In this document: in pieces, positions 1-13,085 of the stretch
Numbering within the stretch: the stretch's first letter is position 1
How the letters are laid out: each line of letters opens with the position of its first letter
Assembly: GCA_913030805.1 (NCBI GenBank)
Contig: CAJWDL010000009.1
Span: forward strand, 1 to 38,058
Reading direction: 5' to 3'
Length of the DNA: 38,058 bases
Source of the DNA: an uncultured Candidatus Pelagibacter sp.
Lineage (GTDB): Bacteria; Pseudomonadota; Alphaproteobacteria; Pelagibacterales; Pelagibacteraceae
Position numbers and translations under genes: made by a program
Notes under the pieces: model-generated
The model's input: the letters and a program-made list of their open reading frames with translations, nothing else
What the model was told of the DNA's origin: nothing
Database searches by the model: none

Positions 1-674
1 AATTTTTTTTCATATGATTAATTTAGATTAGTAGAGTAGAAATCTTTAACTTTTATGCCACTAGATTTTTCATTATTTTGGGAGAAAGAATTAACTGAGT
101 CTAAGCAAAGTCTTCAACGAAGAACGCATATTTCCTGAAAAAACTATGTACTTCAAAACCTAAAATGATCCACAGAAACTACCTAGACGAGAGTAATGAA
201 ATGCTGATTTCTGAGCATAAGAAGTTATTTGGAACAATGAAGACAATGAAGTCAAAAGACGAAGTGAGGAAAAAATAGAGAGTTCAGACAATGAAGTTTA
301 CAATGAAGAATTTCCAATTAGTAAGTAAATATGCTAATTATCTTACTTGGGACGAGAAACAGAACGCTTTGTATTGTTTTTGAGACTAATACAAAAAAAC
401 TGTGCTTACTAACGCGACCTCGGTAACACACGTTGTTTCTCAGCTACTTCTTTTTTGTCTTTCTCTTTCTTTTTTTTCCTTTTCTCCACCTTTTTTAAGT
501 TTTTCTTAAACATTCGGATTTGTCGTATTTTCTTTTTTGCTGTCAATTTTTTCATTTTATTATTTTATCAATTTCTATTTTTTTTATTTTTTTTCTTTGT
601 TCTTTTGTGTTTTTGATGAACTCTCCTAGTTCTTCCGCTTGATATTGATTTCATGCTCTTTCTCCTTTTAACAA
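1..674. other. Non-coding or eroded left edge
   Basis: I see no gene longer than about 50 codons here. On the plus strand, 165-278 is an open frame of 37 codons beginning MIHRNYLDES, without a clear ribosome-binding site. In another plus frame near 232-330 an acidic stretch (NNEDNEVKRR..., later SSDNEVYNEE) carries the ACAATGAAG motif four times and could be the eroded end of a gene. On the minus strand 409-654 is very lysine-rich (A-rich DNA) and interrupted by TGA TAA. I consider the stretch mostly non-coding, with remnants. Confidence 0.5.
568..654 (-). CDS. Possible 28-aa basic peptide
   Basis: A short minus-strand frame (MKSISSGRTRRVHQKHKR..., ending in a Lys/Asn-rich tail) starts 21 bases after the stop of the preceding small membrane-protein gene. 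It has a good ribosome-binding site (AAAAGGAG, 7 bases before ATG), which is the only reason to list it. After its TGA TAA stops, the same frame reopens at an ATG at 555 for 48 more lysine-rich codons to 409, but without a ribosome-binding site. The composition may simply reflect A-rich non-coding DNA. I recognise no family. Confidence 0.25.
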   Translation of the reverse strand: MKSISSGRTRRVHQKHKRTKKKNKKNRN

Positions 675-947
675 TTATTTTCCATATATAATTTTAAAAT
701 CTTCTTTTTCTGTCGCGAAATAGTGTAACCATATGCTAATATAACTATAAACAGCAAATACAAACATTGCCTTCGATCCTGAAATAATAGCAAAACATAG
801 CCAAACTAACATAGCGATTGTATACATGGCATTTGAATTATTTTCAAAATCAACAATTTGACTACCTAAATAAAATAAAAGTATCGTTCCTCCCAAGTGC
901 CAAATTTGATTTTTGAAGAAAAAAATTAATTTATTATTGTCGTTCAA
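675..947 (-). CDS. Small hypothetical membrane protein
   Basis: Ninety residues with three hydrophobic stretches (roughly residues 15-32, 40-57 and 60-75) and a charged C-terminal tail (TEKEDFKIIYGK), so probably a small inner-membrane protein. I do not recognise the family. The start is a TTG at 947 lying inside the end of the upstream MORN-repeat gene, overlapping it by 14 bases. That suggests translational coupling and membership in the same transcript as the two MORN genes. The TTG start is the weakest part of the call; no internal ATG precedes the first hydrophobic segment. Confidence 0.5.
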   Translation of the reverse strand: MNDNNKLIFFFKNQIWHLGGTILLFYLGSQIVDFENNSNAMYTIAMLVWLCFAIISGSKAMFVFAVYSYISIWLHYFATEKEDFKIIYGK

Positions 948-1821
948 CTATATTACCATCTTTCCAAATACCTTTTTCAACTGTTCCATTGATATATGTA
1001 AGAGTTCCTTGTCCATTGAATTTACCATCTTTCCATTCTCCAACGTATTTTTCTCCTCCTGGATATGTATAGGTTCCTTGTCCATTTTCTAAATCATCTT
1101 TATATCCTCCAATGTACTCGGCTCCATCCGAAAATGTATAAATTCCCTGTCCCTCTTTTTTGCCCGCCTTATATTCTCCGACATATCTTCTTCCGTCTGC
1201 CCATGTCATAGTTCCCTGTCCATCAAATAAACCGTCTTTGTATTTTCCAATATATTTTCTTCCATCTGACCATGTTTCAATTCCTTTCCCGTTTGGATAA
1301 CCATTTTCCCACCGCCCAACATATTTGGCTCCATCTGATGTTATAAAAGTTCCCTGTCCAGTTGCTGAACCATCTTTAAAATCTCCAACATGCTTAGATC
1401 CATCTAACCATGTCATGACTCCTTTTCCACTTGGCAAACCATCTATAAATCTTCCAACAAATTTTGATCCATCTGGATATCTAAGAGATCCTTGTCCATG
1501 TCTGATTTTCTTACCATTTTCGAATTCTCCAATATATTTAGTTCCGTCTTCCCATGTTTCGGTTCCTTTCCCGTTTGGCAAACCATCTTTCCATTGTCCA
1601 GTATATTTTGATCCATCTGGATGTGTCATAATCCCTTGCCCGTATCTTTTTCCATCTTTAAATTCCCCAACATATTTTCTTCCATTCTCCCATGTTTCGA
1701 CACCCTTGCAATTTGTCCATTTTTTATAATTACTTCCTTTACATTCGGGCAATGAAGTTTCTGTCCAACCCATGTTACAAAAAAATAAAACCAATAATAT
1801 ATAATAAGACAAGTTTTTCAT
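934..1821 (-). CDS. Exported MORN-repeat protein (copy 1)
   Basis: 295 residues. An N-terminal signal peptide (residues 1 to about 20, hydrophobic core YYILLVLFFC) is followed by a short module with two cysteines (LPECKGSN...WTNCKG). Then come ten complete 23-residue MORN repeats of the form YxGxWKDGxxNGxGTxTxxDGxK and a partial eleventh ending GIWKDGNIVERQ. One repeat carries a two-residue insertion (GKKIRHGQG). MORN repeats form an extended beta-hairpin solenoid that binds lipids or proteins; the specific role here is unknown, but the signal peptide puts it outside the cytoplasm. The start abuts the stop of the upstream paralogue with no gap, so the two are co-transcribed and probably arose by duplication. 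Confidence 0.85.
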   Translation of the reverse strand: MKNLSYYILLVLFFCNMGWTETSLPECKGSNYKKWTNCKGVETWENGRKYVGEFKDGKRYGQGIMTHPDGSKYTGQWKDGLPNGKGTETWEDGTKYIGEFENGKKIRHGQGSLRYPDGSKFVGRFIDGLPSGKGVMTWLDGSKHVGDFKDGSATGQGTFITSDGAKYVGRWENGYPNGKGIETWSDGRKYIGKYKDGLFDGQGTMTWADGRRYVGEYKAGKKEGQGIYTFSDGAEYIGGYKDDLENGQGTYTYPGGEKYVGEWKDGKFNGQGTLTYINGTVEKGIWKDGNIVERQ

Positions 1822-2505
1822 TTATTTTTTCCGTTTAATTAATTCTCCCATTTTCCAAATACCTTTTTCAATTTTTCCATCAGCAAATGTATAAATGCCT
1901 TCTCCGCTTGGCATGCTATCTTCCCATTGTCCGGCATAATTTGAGCCATCTGACATTGTGTAAATTCCCTGCCCGTGTCTCTTGCCATCTTTAAATCCTC
2001 CAACGTATTTATTTCCACTGGAATTCGTTAGGGTTCCTTTCCCATTTGGCAAGCCGTCTTTCCACTTCCCAACATATTTTTTTCCATCGACGGAAATATT
2101 AGTTCCTTGTCCGTGATATTTGTCATCTTTCCATTCTCCAAAATATTTACTTCCATTAACAGAAGTATGAGTCCCAATACCTTGTCTCTTGCCATCTTTA
2201 AATCCTCCAACGTATTTATTTCCACTAGAATCTGTTAGAGTTCCTTTTCCGTTTGGCAAACCATTCTCCCATATTCCTACGTATTTTGTTCCATCTGAAT
2301 ATTCAATTGTCCCTTGTCCGTGATATTTGCCAGCTTTCCATTCCCCTGCATAAACATCACTAGATATTGGGAGAGGTCCTATTTCACCATAACAATTTGT
2401 CCAAGTAGGAAAATTACTACCTTGGCACCCCGGGAGTGAGCTCTCGGCTTGCAATATGCCACAAAACAATAAACTCGAAAATAGTGCGCCTAGAAATTTA
2501 TTCAT
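1822..2505 (-). CDS. Exported MORN-repeat protein (copy 2)
   Basis: 227 residues from the ATG at 2505 (MNKFLGALFSSLLFCGILQA). I chose this start because it gives a clean signal peptide; the frame stays open further upstream (to 2679) but that part has no protein-like character and would run into the divergent lipoprotein gene. The mature N-terminus repeats the cysteine module of its neighbour (SLPGCQGSN...WTNCYG), showing the two are paralogues. About seven MORN units follow, ending EKGIWKMGELIKRKK. Two three-unit blocks are nearly identical, indicating recent internal duplication. Function unknown; likely periplasmic or outer-membrane associated. Confidence 0.82.
   Translation of the reverse strand: MNKFLGALFSSLLFCGILQAESSLPGCQGSNFPTWTNCYGEIGPLPISSDVYAGEWKAGKYHGQGTIEYSDGTKYVGIWENGLPNGKGTLTDSSGNKYVGGFKDGKRQGIGTHTSVNGSKYFGEWKDDKYHGQGTNISVDGKKYVGKWKDGLPNGKGTLTNSSGNKYVGGFKDGKRHGQGIYTMSDGSNYAGQWEDSMPSGEGIYTFADGKIEKGIWKMGELIKRKK
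1976..2226. repeat. Internal 207-bp higher-order repeat in MORN gene
   Basis: A 44-base stretch at 1976-2019 recurs identically at 2183-2226, exactly 207 bases away, which is three 69-base MORN units. At protein level the block is NGKGTLTxSSGNKYVGGFKD. The identity at synonymous positions points to a recent three-repeat duplication, not to selection on single units. Confidence 0.85.
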
Positions 2506-2575
2506 AAAACGATAATTGTATTCCATTTTTTTGTGCATTTTTTCATGAATCATTTTATAATATATACTATTTATT

Positions 2576-2992
2576 ATGATCAAAAGGATTTCTACAATTA
2601 TTCTAATTCCATTAGTTTTGTTTCTCGGTAACTGTAAGGCACCCACAACGGTTGTTTTTGAGGAAGAAAAACTACGCAAAGGTATGACTAGAAAAGATAT
2701 GGCTGAAGCACTTCGTTTTAGTGTGCTTACGGCACATAATCCTTTTAGAAGTAGATGCTTTAATGAATATTATCCTTTAAAAAAAAAGGAGATTATTTCA
2801 GGAAAACATTTGCTTACAGAAATTCGAAGTAATATAGAACCGGTTTATTATATCTTAGAAAACGTAACTATACCTTCGCATAAAGTTAAATCCCTTTTTG
2901 GTAGTGATAACGAATGTTTGCACGGAAATGGCACTTTGGAAACTTGGGTAAAAGGCCATTATGAGGCGCTAGATTATGTCTCAAAAAATTAA
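2576..2992 (+). CDS. Small putative lipoprotein, unknown family
   Basis: 138 residues. The N-terminus MIKRISTIILIPLVLFLGNC is a signal peptide ending in a cysteine, so a lipoprotein is likely, although Asn just before the Cys is not the preferred lipobox residue. The segment EEKLRKGMTRKDMAEALRFS faintly resembles the GMTxxxV helix of SmpA/OmlA (BamE-like) lipoproteins; I would not assign it on that alone. Two more cysteines (in RSRCFNEYY and DNECLHGNG) could form a disulfide. It is divergent from the MORN pair, with 70 bases between the starts. I do not recognise the gene. Confidence 0.65.
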   Translation: MIKRISTIILIPLVLFLGNCKAPTTVVFEEEKLRKGMTRKDMAEALRFSVLTAHNPFRSRCFNEYYPLKKKEIISGKHLLTEIRSNIEPVYYILENVTIPSHKVKSLFGSDNECLHGNGTLETWVKGHYEALDYVSKN

Positions 2993-3042
2993 CTATAAAT
3001 GGATTAAAAACTGATCAAATAAAATGTTAGTTTGTTGAATAT

Positions 3043-3414
3043 CTATTCAATGAATTGTTTTAAATTTGGTTCAAAATATTTGGGGCCCTTCATAACTTTG
3101 CCTTTTTCGTTATGAATAGGTTTCCCATCCTCACCTAATTTACTCATATTTGACCTTTGTACTTCGCTAAAACACTTATCTAAATCTATGCCATAGGCAT
3201 GACCGGCGCCGTAAGTAACATACAGAATATCTGTTAACGCATCTGCAATCTCTTTTAAATTTTTTGCTTCCATTGCCCCTTTAAACTCCTCTAATTCTTC
3301 ATGAATTAGTTCATAACGTAATTTAATAATTTTTTCATTTGGAAACTTTGCTTTAACTTTAACTTCTTGACCAAAAGCATGCATAAAAGTTTTCACATCA
3401 TCAAAATTACTCAT
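3043..3414 (-). CDS. MazG-like nucleotide pyrophosphohydrolase
   Basis: 123 residues, all-helical. The EELEEF element at about residues 35-40 and EIADALTDILYVTYG at about residues 56-70 match the metal-binding EExxE ... ExxD arrangement of the MazG/PRA-PH superfamily, which hydrolyses nucleoside triphosphates or phosphoribosyl-ATP to the monophosphate and pyrophosphate. The length and C-terminal segment (FSEVQRSNMSKLGEDGKPI) resemble the stand-alone MazG-like proteins shared by bacteria and phages; substrate unknown (house-cleaning of non-canonical dNTPs is typical). An AGGA precedes the ATG by seven bases. It is divergent from fumC with about 80 bases between them. Confidence 0.85.
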   Translation of the reverse strand: MSNFDDVKTFMHAFGQEVKVKAKFPNEKIIKLRYELIHEELEEFKGAMEAKNLKEIADALTDILYVTYGAGHAYGIDLDKCFSEVQRSNMSKLGEDGKPIHNEKGKVMKGPKYFEPNLKQFIE

Positions 3415-3496
3415 TTTTTTTCCTATTTTTTTTGTTATTTAATTATCTGATTATTTAAGATATTAATTTAACTATATTATACTAGAATATATTTAA

Positions 3497-4885
3497 ATGA
3501 AATTTAGAAAAGAATTTGACGGCATGGGTTCTATTAAGGTTCCTTCGGATAAATATTGGGGTGCTTCTACCCAAAGGTCGAATAAATATTTTGATATTGG
3601 CGATTTCTTAGTAAGACCAATGGTTATCAAATCGATCGCTATGATAAAGAAGGCTGCGGCTATAGTAAACATAAAAAATAAAGATCTTGATCCAAAAATT
3701 GGAAAGGCCGTTGTAAAAGCAGCAAATGAAATTATTGCCGGAAAGCTAAATGAACATTTCCCTCTCAAAGTTTGGCAAACTGGCTCTGGAACACAAACAA
3801 ATATGAATGTAAATGAAGTAATTGCTAATCGTGCAATTCAAATCCTTGGTGGAAAAATGGGAACCAAAAAGCCTGTGCATCCCAATGACCACGTAAACAA
3901 AAGTCAATCAACCAATGATGTATTTCCTACAGCAATGCATATGGCTATAGCAATTAGAGCAAGAGGCAAGTTATTACCTTCACTAAAATTACTTCAATCA
4001 GAGATTAGGAAAAAAGTAAAACAATTTGCTAAAATAGTAAAAGTAGGACGAACCCATTTACAAGATGCTACACCTCTCACATTGGGTCAGGAATTTTCTG
4101 GTTATTATGCTCAATTAAAGAAATGCATTGAAAGAATTGAAAAAGCTCTTGAGGAAATATATTTTTTAGCCCAGGGTGGCACAGCTGTTGGAACGGGTCT
4201 AAACACTAGAAAAAATTTTGATAAAAAAATAATCTCAGAATTAAGAAAAATTACAAAACTTCCATTAAAACCAGCAATTAACAAATTTGCTGCTCTAGCG
4301 GCTCATGATGCAATCGTAAATTTCTCAGGAACCCTAAACACCACTGCGGTTTGTTTAATGAAAATTGCAAATGATATTAGATTTCTTGGATCTGGTCCAA
4401 GAGCAGGGTATGGTGAACTTATTTTACCAGAAAATGAGCCTGGATCCTCGATAATGCCTGGAAAAATTAATCCTACACAATGTGAGGCTGTTACAATGGT
4501 CTGTGTAAAAGTTATAGGAAACCATAACGGAATTACAATGGCTGGCTCTCATGGACATTTTGAATTAAATGTATTCAAACCTTTGATTATTCATAACGTT
4601 ATGCAATCACTTCACATAATGGCGGACTCTTCAAGAAATTTTGCCAAATATTGCATCAGAGGGTTAAAACCAGACAAAAAAAGAATAAACCAATTGCTCG
4701 AAAATTCCTTAATGTCAGTCACTGCTCTTGCTCCCAAAATTGGTTACGATAATGCCTCTAGAATTGCTAAAAATGCGCTAAAAAATGGCACTACTTTAAA
4801 AGAGGAAGCTATTAAATCCGGATTAATTAATAAAAAGGAATTTAATAAACTTACAGACCCAAAAAAAATGATTGGACCTCGGTAA
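3497..4885 (+). CDS. fumC: Class II fumarate hydratase
   Basis: 462 residues, the usual length for FumC, converting fumarate to malate in the TCA cycle in the cytoplasm. Visible motifs: [11 protein letters not shown] near residue 96, [15 protein letters not shown] near residue 134, [20 protein letters not shown] in the middle, and the superfamily signature [15 protein letters not shown] near residue 315 containing the catalytic serine loop. The related aspartase would be an alternative, but the N-terminus ([20 protein letters not shown]) and overall pattern favour fumarase. It converges on the AsmA-family gene with 18 bases between the stops. Confidence 0.95.
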   Translation: MKFRKEFDGMGSIKVPSDKYWGASTQRSNKYFDIGDFLVRPMVIKSIAMIKKAAAIVNIKNKDLDPKIGKAVVKAANEIIAGKLNEHFPLKVWQTGSGTQTNMNVNEVIANRAIQILGGKMGTKKPVHPNDHVNKSQSTNDVFPTAMHMAIAIRARGKLLPSLKLLQSEIRKKVKQFAKIVKVGRTHLQDATPLTLGQEFSGYYAQLKKCIERIEKALEEIYFLAQGGTAVGTGLNTRKNFDKKIISELRKITKLPLKPAINKFAALAAHDAIVNFSGTLNTTAVCLMKIANDIRFLGSGPRAGYGELILPENEPGSSIMPGKINPTQCEAVTMVCVKVIGNHNGITMAGSHGHFELNVFKPLIIHNVMQSLHIMADSSRNFAKYCIRGLKPDKKRINQLLENSLMSVTALAPKIGYDNASRIAKNALKNGTTLKEEAIKSGLINKKEFNKLTDPKKMIGPR

Positions 4886-4903
4886 TAAATGAATCTAATT
4901 AAT

Positions 4904-6349
4904 TTAATTAAAGAAAGATTGAATAATTTTTCTTAAATTTGAATATTTAAAAATATTATTTAATGAGCTTTGCGAAAAAATTTCATTAATCCTTTCCTGT
5001 ATGAAAAATAATTTGTCCTCGTCCAATTCTTCTTGGTTCAATGCATTCTCAAGGTATATCTTATCTAATTTAACTTCATTTGACTCGAGATTAATTTTTC
5101 CGAGAAGATTAATGGGTGCCAAATCTATTCTATTTTTTTTTTGTATCAAAAAGCGTGAGTAGAAAATTTCAGGATTGTCTAAATTAATTTTAGTGTTAAA
5201 AATAAATACTTTTTTTTTCTTTTGCTGAAAAATTTTTCCCGCAAATTTGATATTACCGATTTTATTAATAATTAAGTTAATTTCCTTGACTATTAAAACA
5301 GAATTTTTAAATTCTAAATTAGCATTACCTGAATTTATTATATTTGACGTAGATGCTACTTTATCAACATTGATAATTATATTGCCATTAATTTTCTTAT
5401 TAATTGGTATTAATTGACTTAAGAATTTATTATTATTTATAAACCTGCTATTTAATATATTTTTAAATTTTAGAAGATCAATGTCTAATTTTAAATCAAA
5501 GGTTGAAAAAGGAAACAAGATTAAATCTCCAAATAATCGACCTTTGAAGTAATTATTTGTTAATCTTGAACTCGAAATATTAAAAATTTTATTTCTTAAT
5601 ATATAGTCCAAGTAAATTTGATTGCTAGGAAAGAAAACGCTAACTCTACCATAAATAGTTTCATTATTTTTTTTATCAGGATTTATACTTAATTTTGAAT
5701 TTAGGCCAATTTCTGGAAACCAAATCTCCACGTTTTTCTCGGAATTTTTATTAAAATTTTTATTTTGATAATTAATTTCTATTTTAGTATCAAATATTCG
5801 ACCTTTGAGATCTAATTTATTAAATAGATTTTTGCCTGAAATACGCAATTTTTTTATATCAATATTAAAAAACAATTTTGTTTTATTTAATAAATTAATT
5901 TTACTTTTTGTTAATTGAATTGGTTTTTCACGTACTCTATTGTTTAAATATTTTTTGAAATTATTAATTTCTGAAATTTTAATATTGATGGCCGCATCAA
6001 TTAATTCAATAGAATCAAAATCTAATTTTTTTAAACTCACCAATCTTTTAAATGGAATCTTTAAAATGACCTTTTTAACAGATCCAATGTTTTTAGAACT
6101 TTCCGAAAAACCCAAAATTTCAACATCTTTCAAGTTTAATCTCGGACTGGGAAAAATATTATATTTTACCCTGCTAGTAATGCTTAAATTTAAATCAAAA
6201 TTTTCGAATATTTTTCTTTCTAAATCTGATTGATTATTTTTATAATCAAAAAAGAAAGGTATTCCTAAATATATGAAAAGTGTTAAAAGTATAAAACTAG
6301 ATACATAGAAAACAAAACTTTTAAGTCCAGTCTGATTTATTCTGACCAT
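4904..6349 (-). CDS. AsmA-family protein
   Basis: 481 residues. One N-terminal membrane anchor (about residues 10-32, SFVFYVSSFILLTLFIYLGI) is followed by a long beta-rich periplasmic region. The segment SRVKYNIFPSPRLNLKDVEI near residue 60 and repeated patterns such as INLDNPEIF are typical of AsmA-like proteins. Known members (AsmA, TamB, YhdP) are bridge-like proteins linked to outer-membrane biogenesis and phospholipid transport; that role is inferred here. Divergent from uvrD with about 58 bases between starts, convergent with fumC. Confidence 0.72.
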   Translation of the reverse strand: MVRINQTGLKSFVFYVSSFILLTLFIYLGIPFFFDYKNNQSDLERKIFENFDLNLSITSRVKYNIFPSPRLNLKDVEILGFSESSKNIGSVKKVILKIPFKRLVSLKKLDFDSIELIDAAINIKISEINNFKKYLNNRVREKPIQLTKSKINLLNKTKLFFNIDIKKLRISGKNLFNKLDLKGRIFDTKIEINYQNKNFNKNSEKNVEIWFPEIGLNSKLSINPDKKNNETIYGRVSVFFPSNQIYLDYILRNKIFNISSSRLTNNYFKGRLFGDLILFPFSTFDLKLDIDLLKFKNILNSRFINNNKFLSQLIPINKKINGNIIINVDKVASTSNIINSGNANLEFKNSVLIVKEINLIINKIGNIKFAGKIFQQKKKKVFIFNTKINLDNPEIFYSRFLIQKKNRIDLAPINLLGKINLESNEVKLDKIYLENALNQEELDEDKLFFIQERINEIFSQSSLNNIFKYSNLRKIIQSFFN

Positions 6350-6407
6350 AGAAGAAATGGATGAGTATAATTTACTAACATTAAAAAAAATATAAAATAC
6401 ACATTAA

Positions 6408-8430
6408 ATGAAATACAGCAATTTAAATTATCTAAAAAATTTGAACGAAAATCAAAGAAAGTCTGTAATTAATTTAGATGGACCTTGCCTAATTGTTGCT
6501 GGAGCTGGATCGGGCAAAACAAGAGTATTAACAACAAGGTTTGCCCACATAATCAAAGAAAGAAAAGCATGGCCAAATCAAATTTTGTGCGTAACATTTA
6601 CAAACAAGGCCGCTCGAGAAATGCAGGTTCGAGTGAGCAAATTGCTTTATAAACAGGCTACTGCAATTCCGTGGCTTGGAACTTTTCACTCAATCAGTGC
6701 AAAAATACTTAGAAAACATGCGGCTGCGGTAAATTTAAATTCTAATTTTACAATTATTGATAGAGACGACCAATTAAGATTAATAAAAAACATTTGTAAG
6801 GCGGAAAATATTAATACTAAAAAATTATCTCCTCAATTTATAATTGTTAGAATTGATAAATGGAAAAACAAAGGACTATATCCTAAAAATGTTATAACTA
6901 AAAAAAAAGATATATGGGAAAGGGAAATTTTAAATATTTATAAGATATATCAAGAAAAAATTTTGGCCTTTAATGCATGTGATTTTGGAGATTTAATTTT
7001 GCACTGTGTATCAATTTTTGAAAATGAACAAGATATTTTAGATATTTATTCAAATAATTTTAAATACATATTGGTAGATGAATATCAGGATACAAATTTT
7101 ATTCAAAGTAAGTGGTTAAATTTGTTAGCCAAACTACACAATAATATTTGTTGCGTTGGAGATGATGATCAATCGATCTATAGCTGGAGAGGCGCTGAAA
7201 TAAAAAACTTTTTAAATTTTGATCAACTGTATAAAAATTCAAAAAAAATTAAATTAGAACAAAATTATAGGTCTACTCAAAATATTTTATCTGCTGCATC
7301 AGAATTAATATCAAAAAATCAAGGAAGGGTGGGAAAAAATTTATGGACCAAAGGAGAAGAGGGGGAATTTGTTAAATTAAATTGTTACAAAAATGGCAAA
7401 GATGAAGCAATTAATATCTCAGATATAATTGAAAAAAAATTAAAAAAAAAGTTTTCTTATAACAATACTGCAATACTGGTCAGAGCTATATTCCAAACAA
7501 GAGAATTTGAGGAAAGATTTTTAAAAATTGGAATTGGATATCGAATTATTGGTGGTACTAAATTTTATGAAAGATCCGAAATAAAAGATTCAGTAGCATA
7601 TTTAAGAATTATTTTTCAAAAAAAAGATGATCTTGCGTTTGAAAGAATTGTGAATACTCCCAAAAGATCAGTTGGTGATACAACAATGAAACAAATAAGT
7701 GAATATGCAAGAAAACATGGTCTTTGTTTGGAAGATGCCTCTTTAAAAATGATCGAAACGAACAAAATAAAACCCAAGGCAAAAATAGGTTTGCTTAGAA
7801 TACTTGCGCTTATGACAAAATGGAGAAAAGATTTATCAACAAAGAAACACGTCGAAGTAATGCAAATTATATTAGATGAATCTGGTTATTCTGAAATGTT
7901 AAAAAATAAAAAAGATATAGAAAGTGAAGGTCGTTTAGAAAATATCAAAGAGTTGTTGAGGGGATTAAGGGAGTTTGAAAATCTAGAAAGCTTCCTAGAA
8001 CATGTCGCTTTGGCAACTTCAATTGACGAAGATTGGAAGGGTGAAAAAATAAATTTGATGACAATGCACGCAGCTAAGGGACTAGAGTTTGATGTTGTTT
8101 TTTTACCTGGTTGGGAAGAAGGATTGTTTCCACATCAAAAATCATTGGAAGAAAAGGGAGACGCTGCTTTAGAAGAAGAAAGACGACTAGCATATGTTGG
8201 TATTACCAGGGCAAAAAAACAAGCATATATTTCTTTTTCTATGAATAGATTTTATCAAGGTGAATGGATTGAAAATTTGGTTTCTCGTTTTGTTGAAGAA
8301 TTGCCGAAAGAAAATATTGAACAAAATCTTGCGACTGAAAACCTTGTTGATGATTTTGAATTTAATCAGGATATTTCTTTTGAAGAAGAAATTAGAAGCC
8401 CTGGTTGGTTAAGATTACAGAAAAAATTAA

Positions 8431-8444
<14 letters not shown>
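6408..8444 (+). CDS. uvrD: UvrD/PcrA-type superfamily 1A DNA helicase
   Basis: 678 residues, close to UvrD/PcrA length. All SF1A helicase motifs are visible in order: Q-motif LNENQRKSV, Walker A GAGSGKT at residues 32-38, TFTNKAAREM (Ia), GTFHS, VDEYQDTN (II), GDDDQSIYSWRGA (III), LEQNYRSTQNIL (IV), LMTMHAAKGLEFDVVFLPGW (V), EERRLAYVGITRAK (VI). It unwinds DNA in nucleotide excision and mismatch repair and clears RecA or RNA polymerase. The C-terminus is short and acidic. Rep is the main alternative; PcrA/UvrD fits better in Alphaproteobacteria. Its stop overlaps the next gene by 14 bases. Confidence 0.93.
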
Positions 8445-12199
<3,755 letters not shown>

Positions 12200-13036
12200 C
12201 TATTCAAATAATTTTTTGAATTTTTTTCTAATAAAAGAATCCTTTTTCTTTTTAGTAATTTTTTCAGTCTTGTATAATTTATTAAATATTCTATAAGAGT
12301 TCTTATACCATTCTCCAGAACCATAATTGTATCCAAGTGTTGCTGCAATTTTTTGTGCATCTTCAACCAAACCAATTTTATAATAAATTTCTACTAGACG
12401 ATGTAATGCCTCTTCAATATAAACTGTGGTATCATAATATTTTACAACAAATTTGAAACGATTGATTGCAGCAATCCATTTTTCCATCTTCATATAATAA
12501 CGGCCAATATACATTTCTTTTGCTGCCATTTGATCTACGATTAGTCCCATCTTCCATTTAGCATCAATTGCATAGTCTGTATTAGGATATTTTTTTAAAA
12601 TATATTCAAATTTTTCACGCGCCTTTACTAAAGGTTTTAAATCTTTTTTCTCATCATGTAATTGTTCAAAATAACATATCGCAATTAAGTAGTGAGCATA
12701 AACTAAATCTTTATCTTTGGGATAATTTTTAATATGACGCTCTAAATTAAAGATAGTATCATCATAATAATTTTGAGAATATAGCGCGTAAGCAGACATC
12801 AATGATGCTTTGGAAGCCCAAATAGATTGGGGAAACAAAATTTCTGCCTCATCAAATTTTTTTGATGCATAAAGTGCATCGCCCTTTTCTAATTCTTTCA
12901 TTCCTTTTTTATAGGCAAGAATCATTTCTGCTTCGACATCTTGTTCAAGCAAAACTTGGTCGACCTTACTTTTATCTTTTGAGCATGAAACAATAAAAAT
13001 TATATATATGAATAAAAAAATAATATGTTTAGACAT
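12200..13036 (-). CDS. bamD: Outer-membrane assembly lipoprotein BamD (ComL)
   Basis: 278 residues. Signal peptide with a lipobox (IFIVSC; lipidated Cys about residue 18), then tetratricopeptide-like helical repeats, e.g. ALYSQNYYDDTIFNLERHIK, AHYLIAICYFEQ and KYPNTDYAIDAKWKMGLI. The last segments match the BamD family (AAKEMYIGRYYMKMEKWIAA, EEALHRLVEIYYKIGL). BamD is an essential part of the BAM complex inserting beta-barrel proteins in the outer membrane. Position between lpxC and ligA agrees with alphaproteobacterial gene order. Confidence 0.9.
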   Translation of the reverse strand: MSKHIIFLFIYIIFIVSCSKDKSKVDQVLLEQDVEAEMILAYKKGMKELEKGDALYASKKFDEAEILFPQSIWASKASLMSAYALYSQNYYDDTIFNLERHIKNYPKDKDLVYAHYLIAICYFEQLHDEKKDLKPLVKAREKFEYILKKYPNTDYAIDAKWKMGLIVDQMAAKEMYIGRYYMKMEKWIAAINRFKFVVKYYDTTVYIEEALHRLVEIYYKIGLVEDAQKIAATLGYNYGSGEWYKNSYRIFNKLYKTEKITKKKKDSFIRKKFKKLFE

Positions 13037-13085
13037 TGGCTATAGAGATTACCAAATTTTCTTTAAATTTAAAATAGATTGAAAT

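Noticed and set aside
409-555. 48-codon lysine-rich minus-strand frame (MKKLTAKKKIRQIRMFKK...)
   Set aside because: No ribosome-binding site, almost only Lys/Arg/Glu from A-rich DNA; not enough to call a gene.
1325-1729. 134-codon open frame on the plus strand within the MORN gene
   Set aside because: It is the antisense shadow of the 69-base MORN periodicity; the Pro/Ser-rich translation has no own start signals and the minus frame is clearly the real gene.
2506-2679. 58-codon upstream extension of the second MORN gene
   Set aside because: It would put the signal peptide internal, has no protein-like character and overlaps the divergent lipoprotein gene from 2576.
5871-6233. Plus-strand 97-codon frame within the AsmA-family gene
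   Set aside because: Shadow of the minus-strand gene, without ribosome-binding site or recognisable motif.
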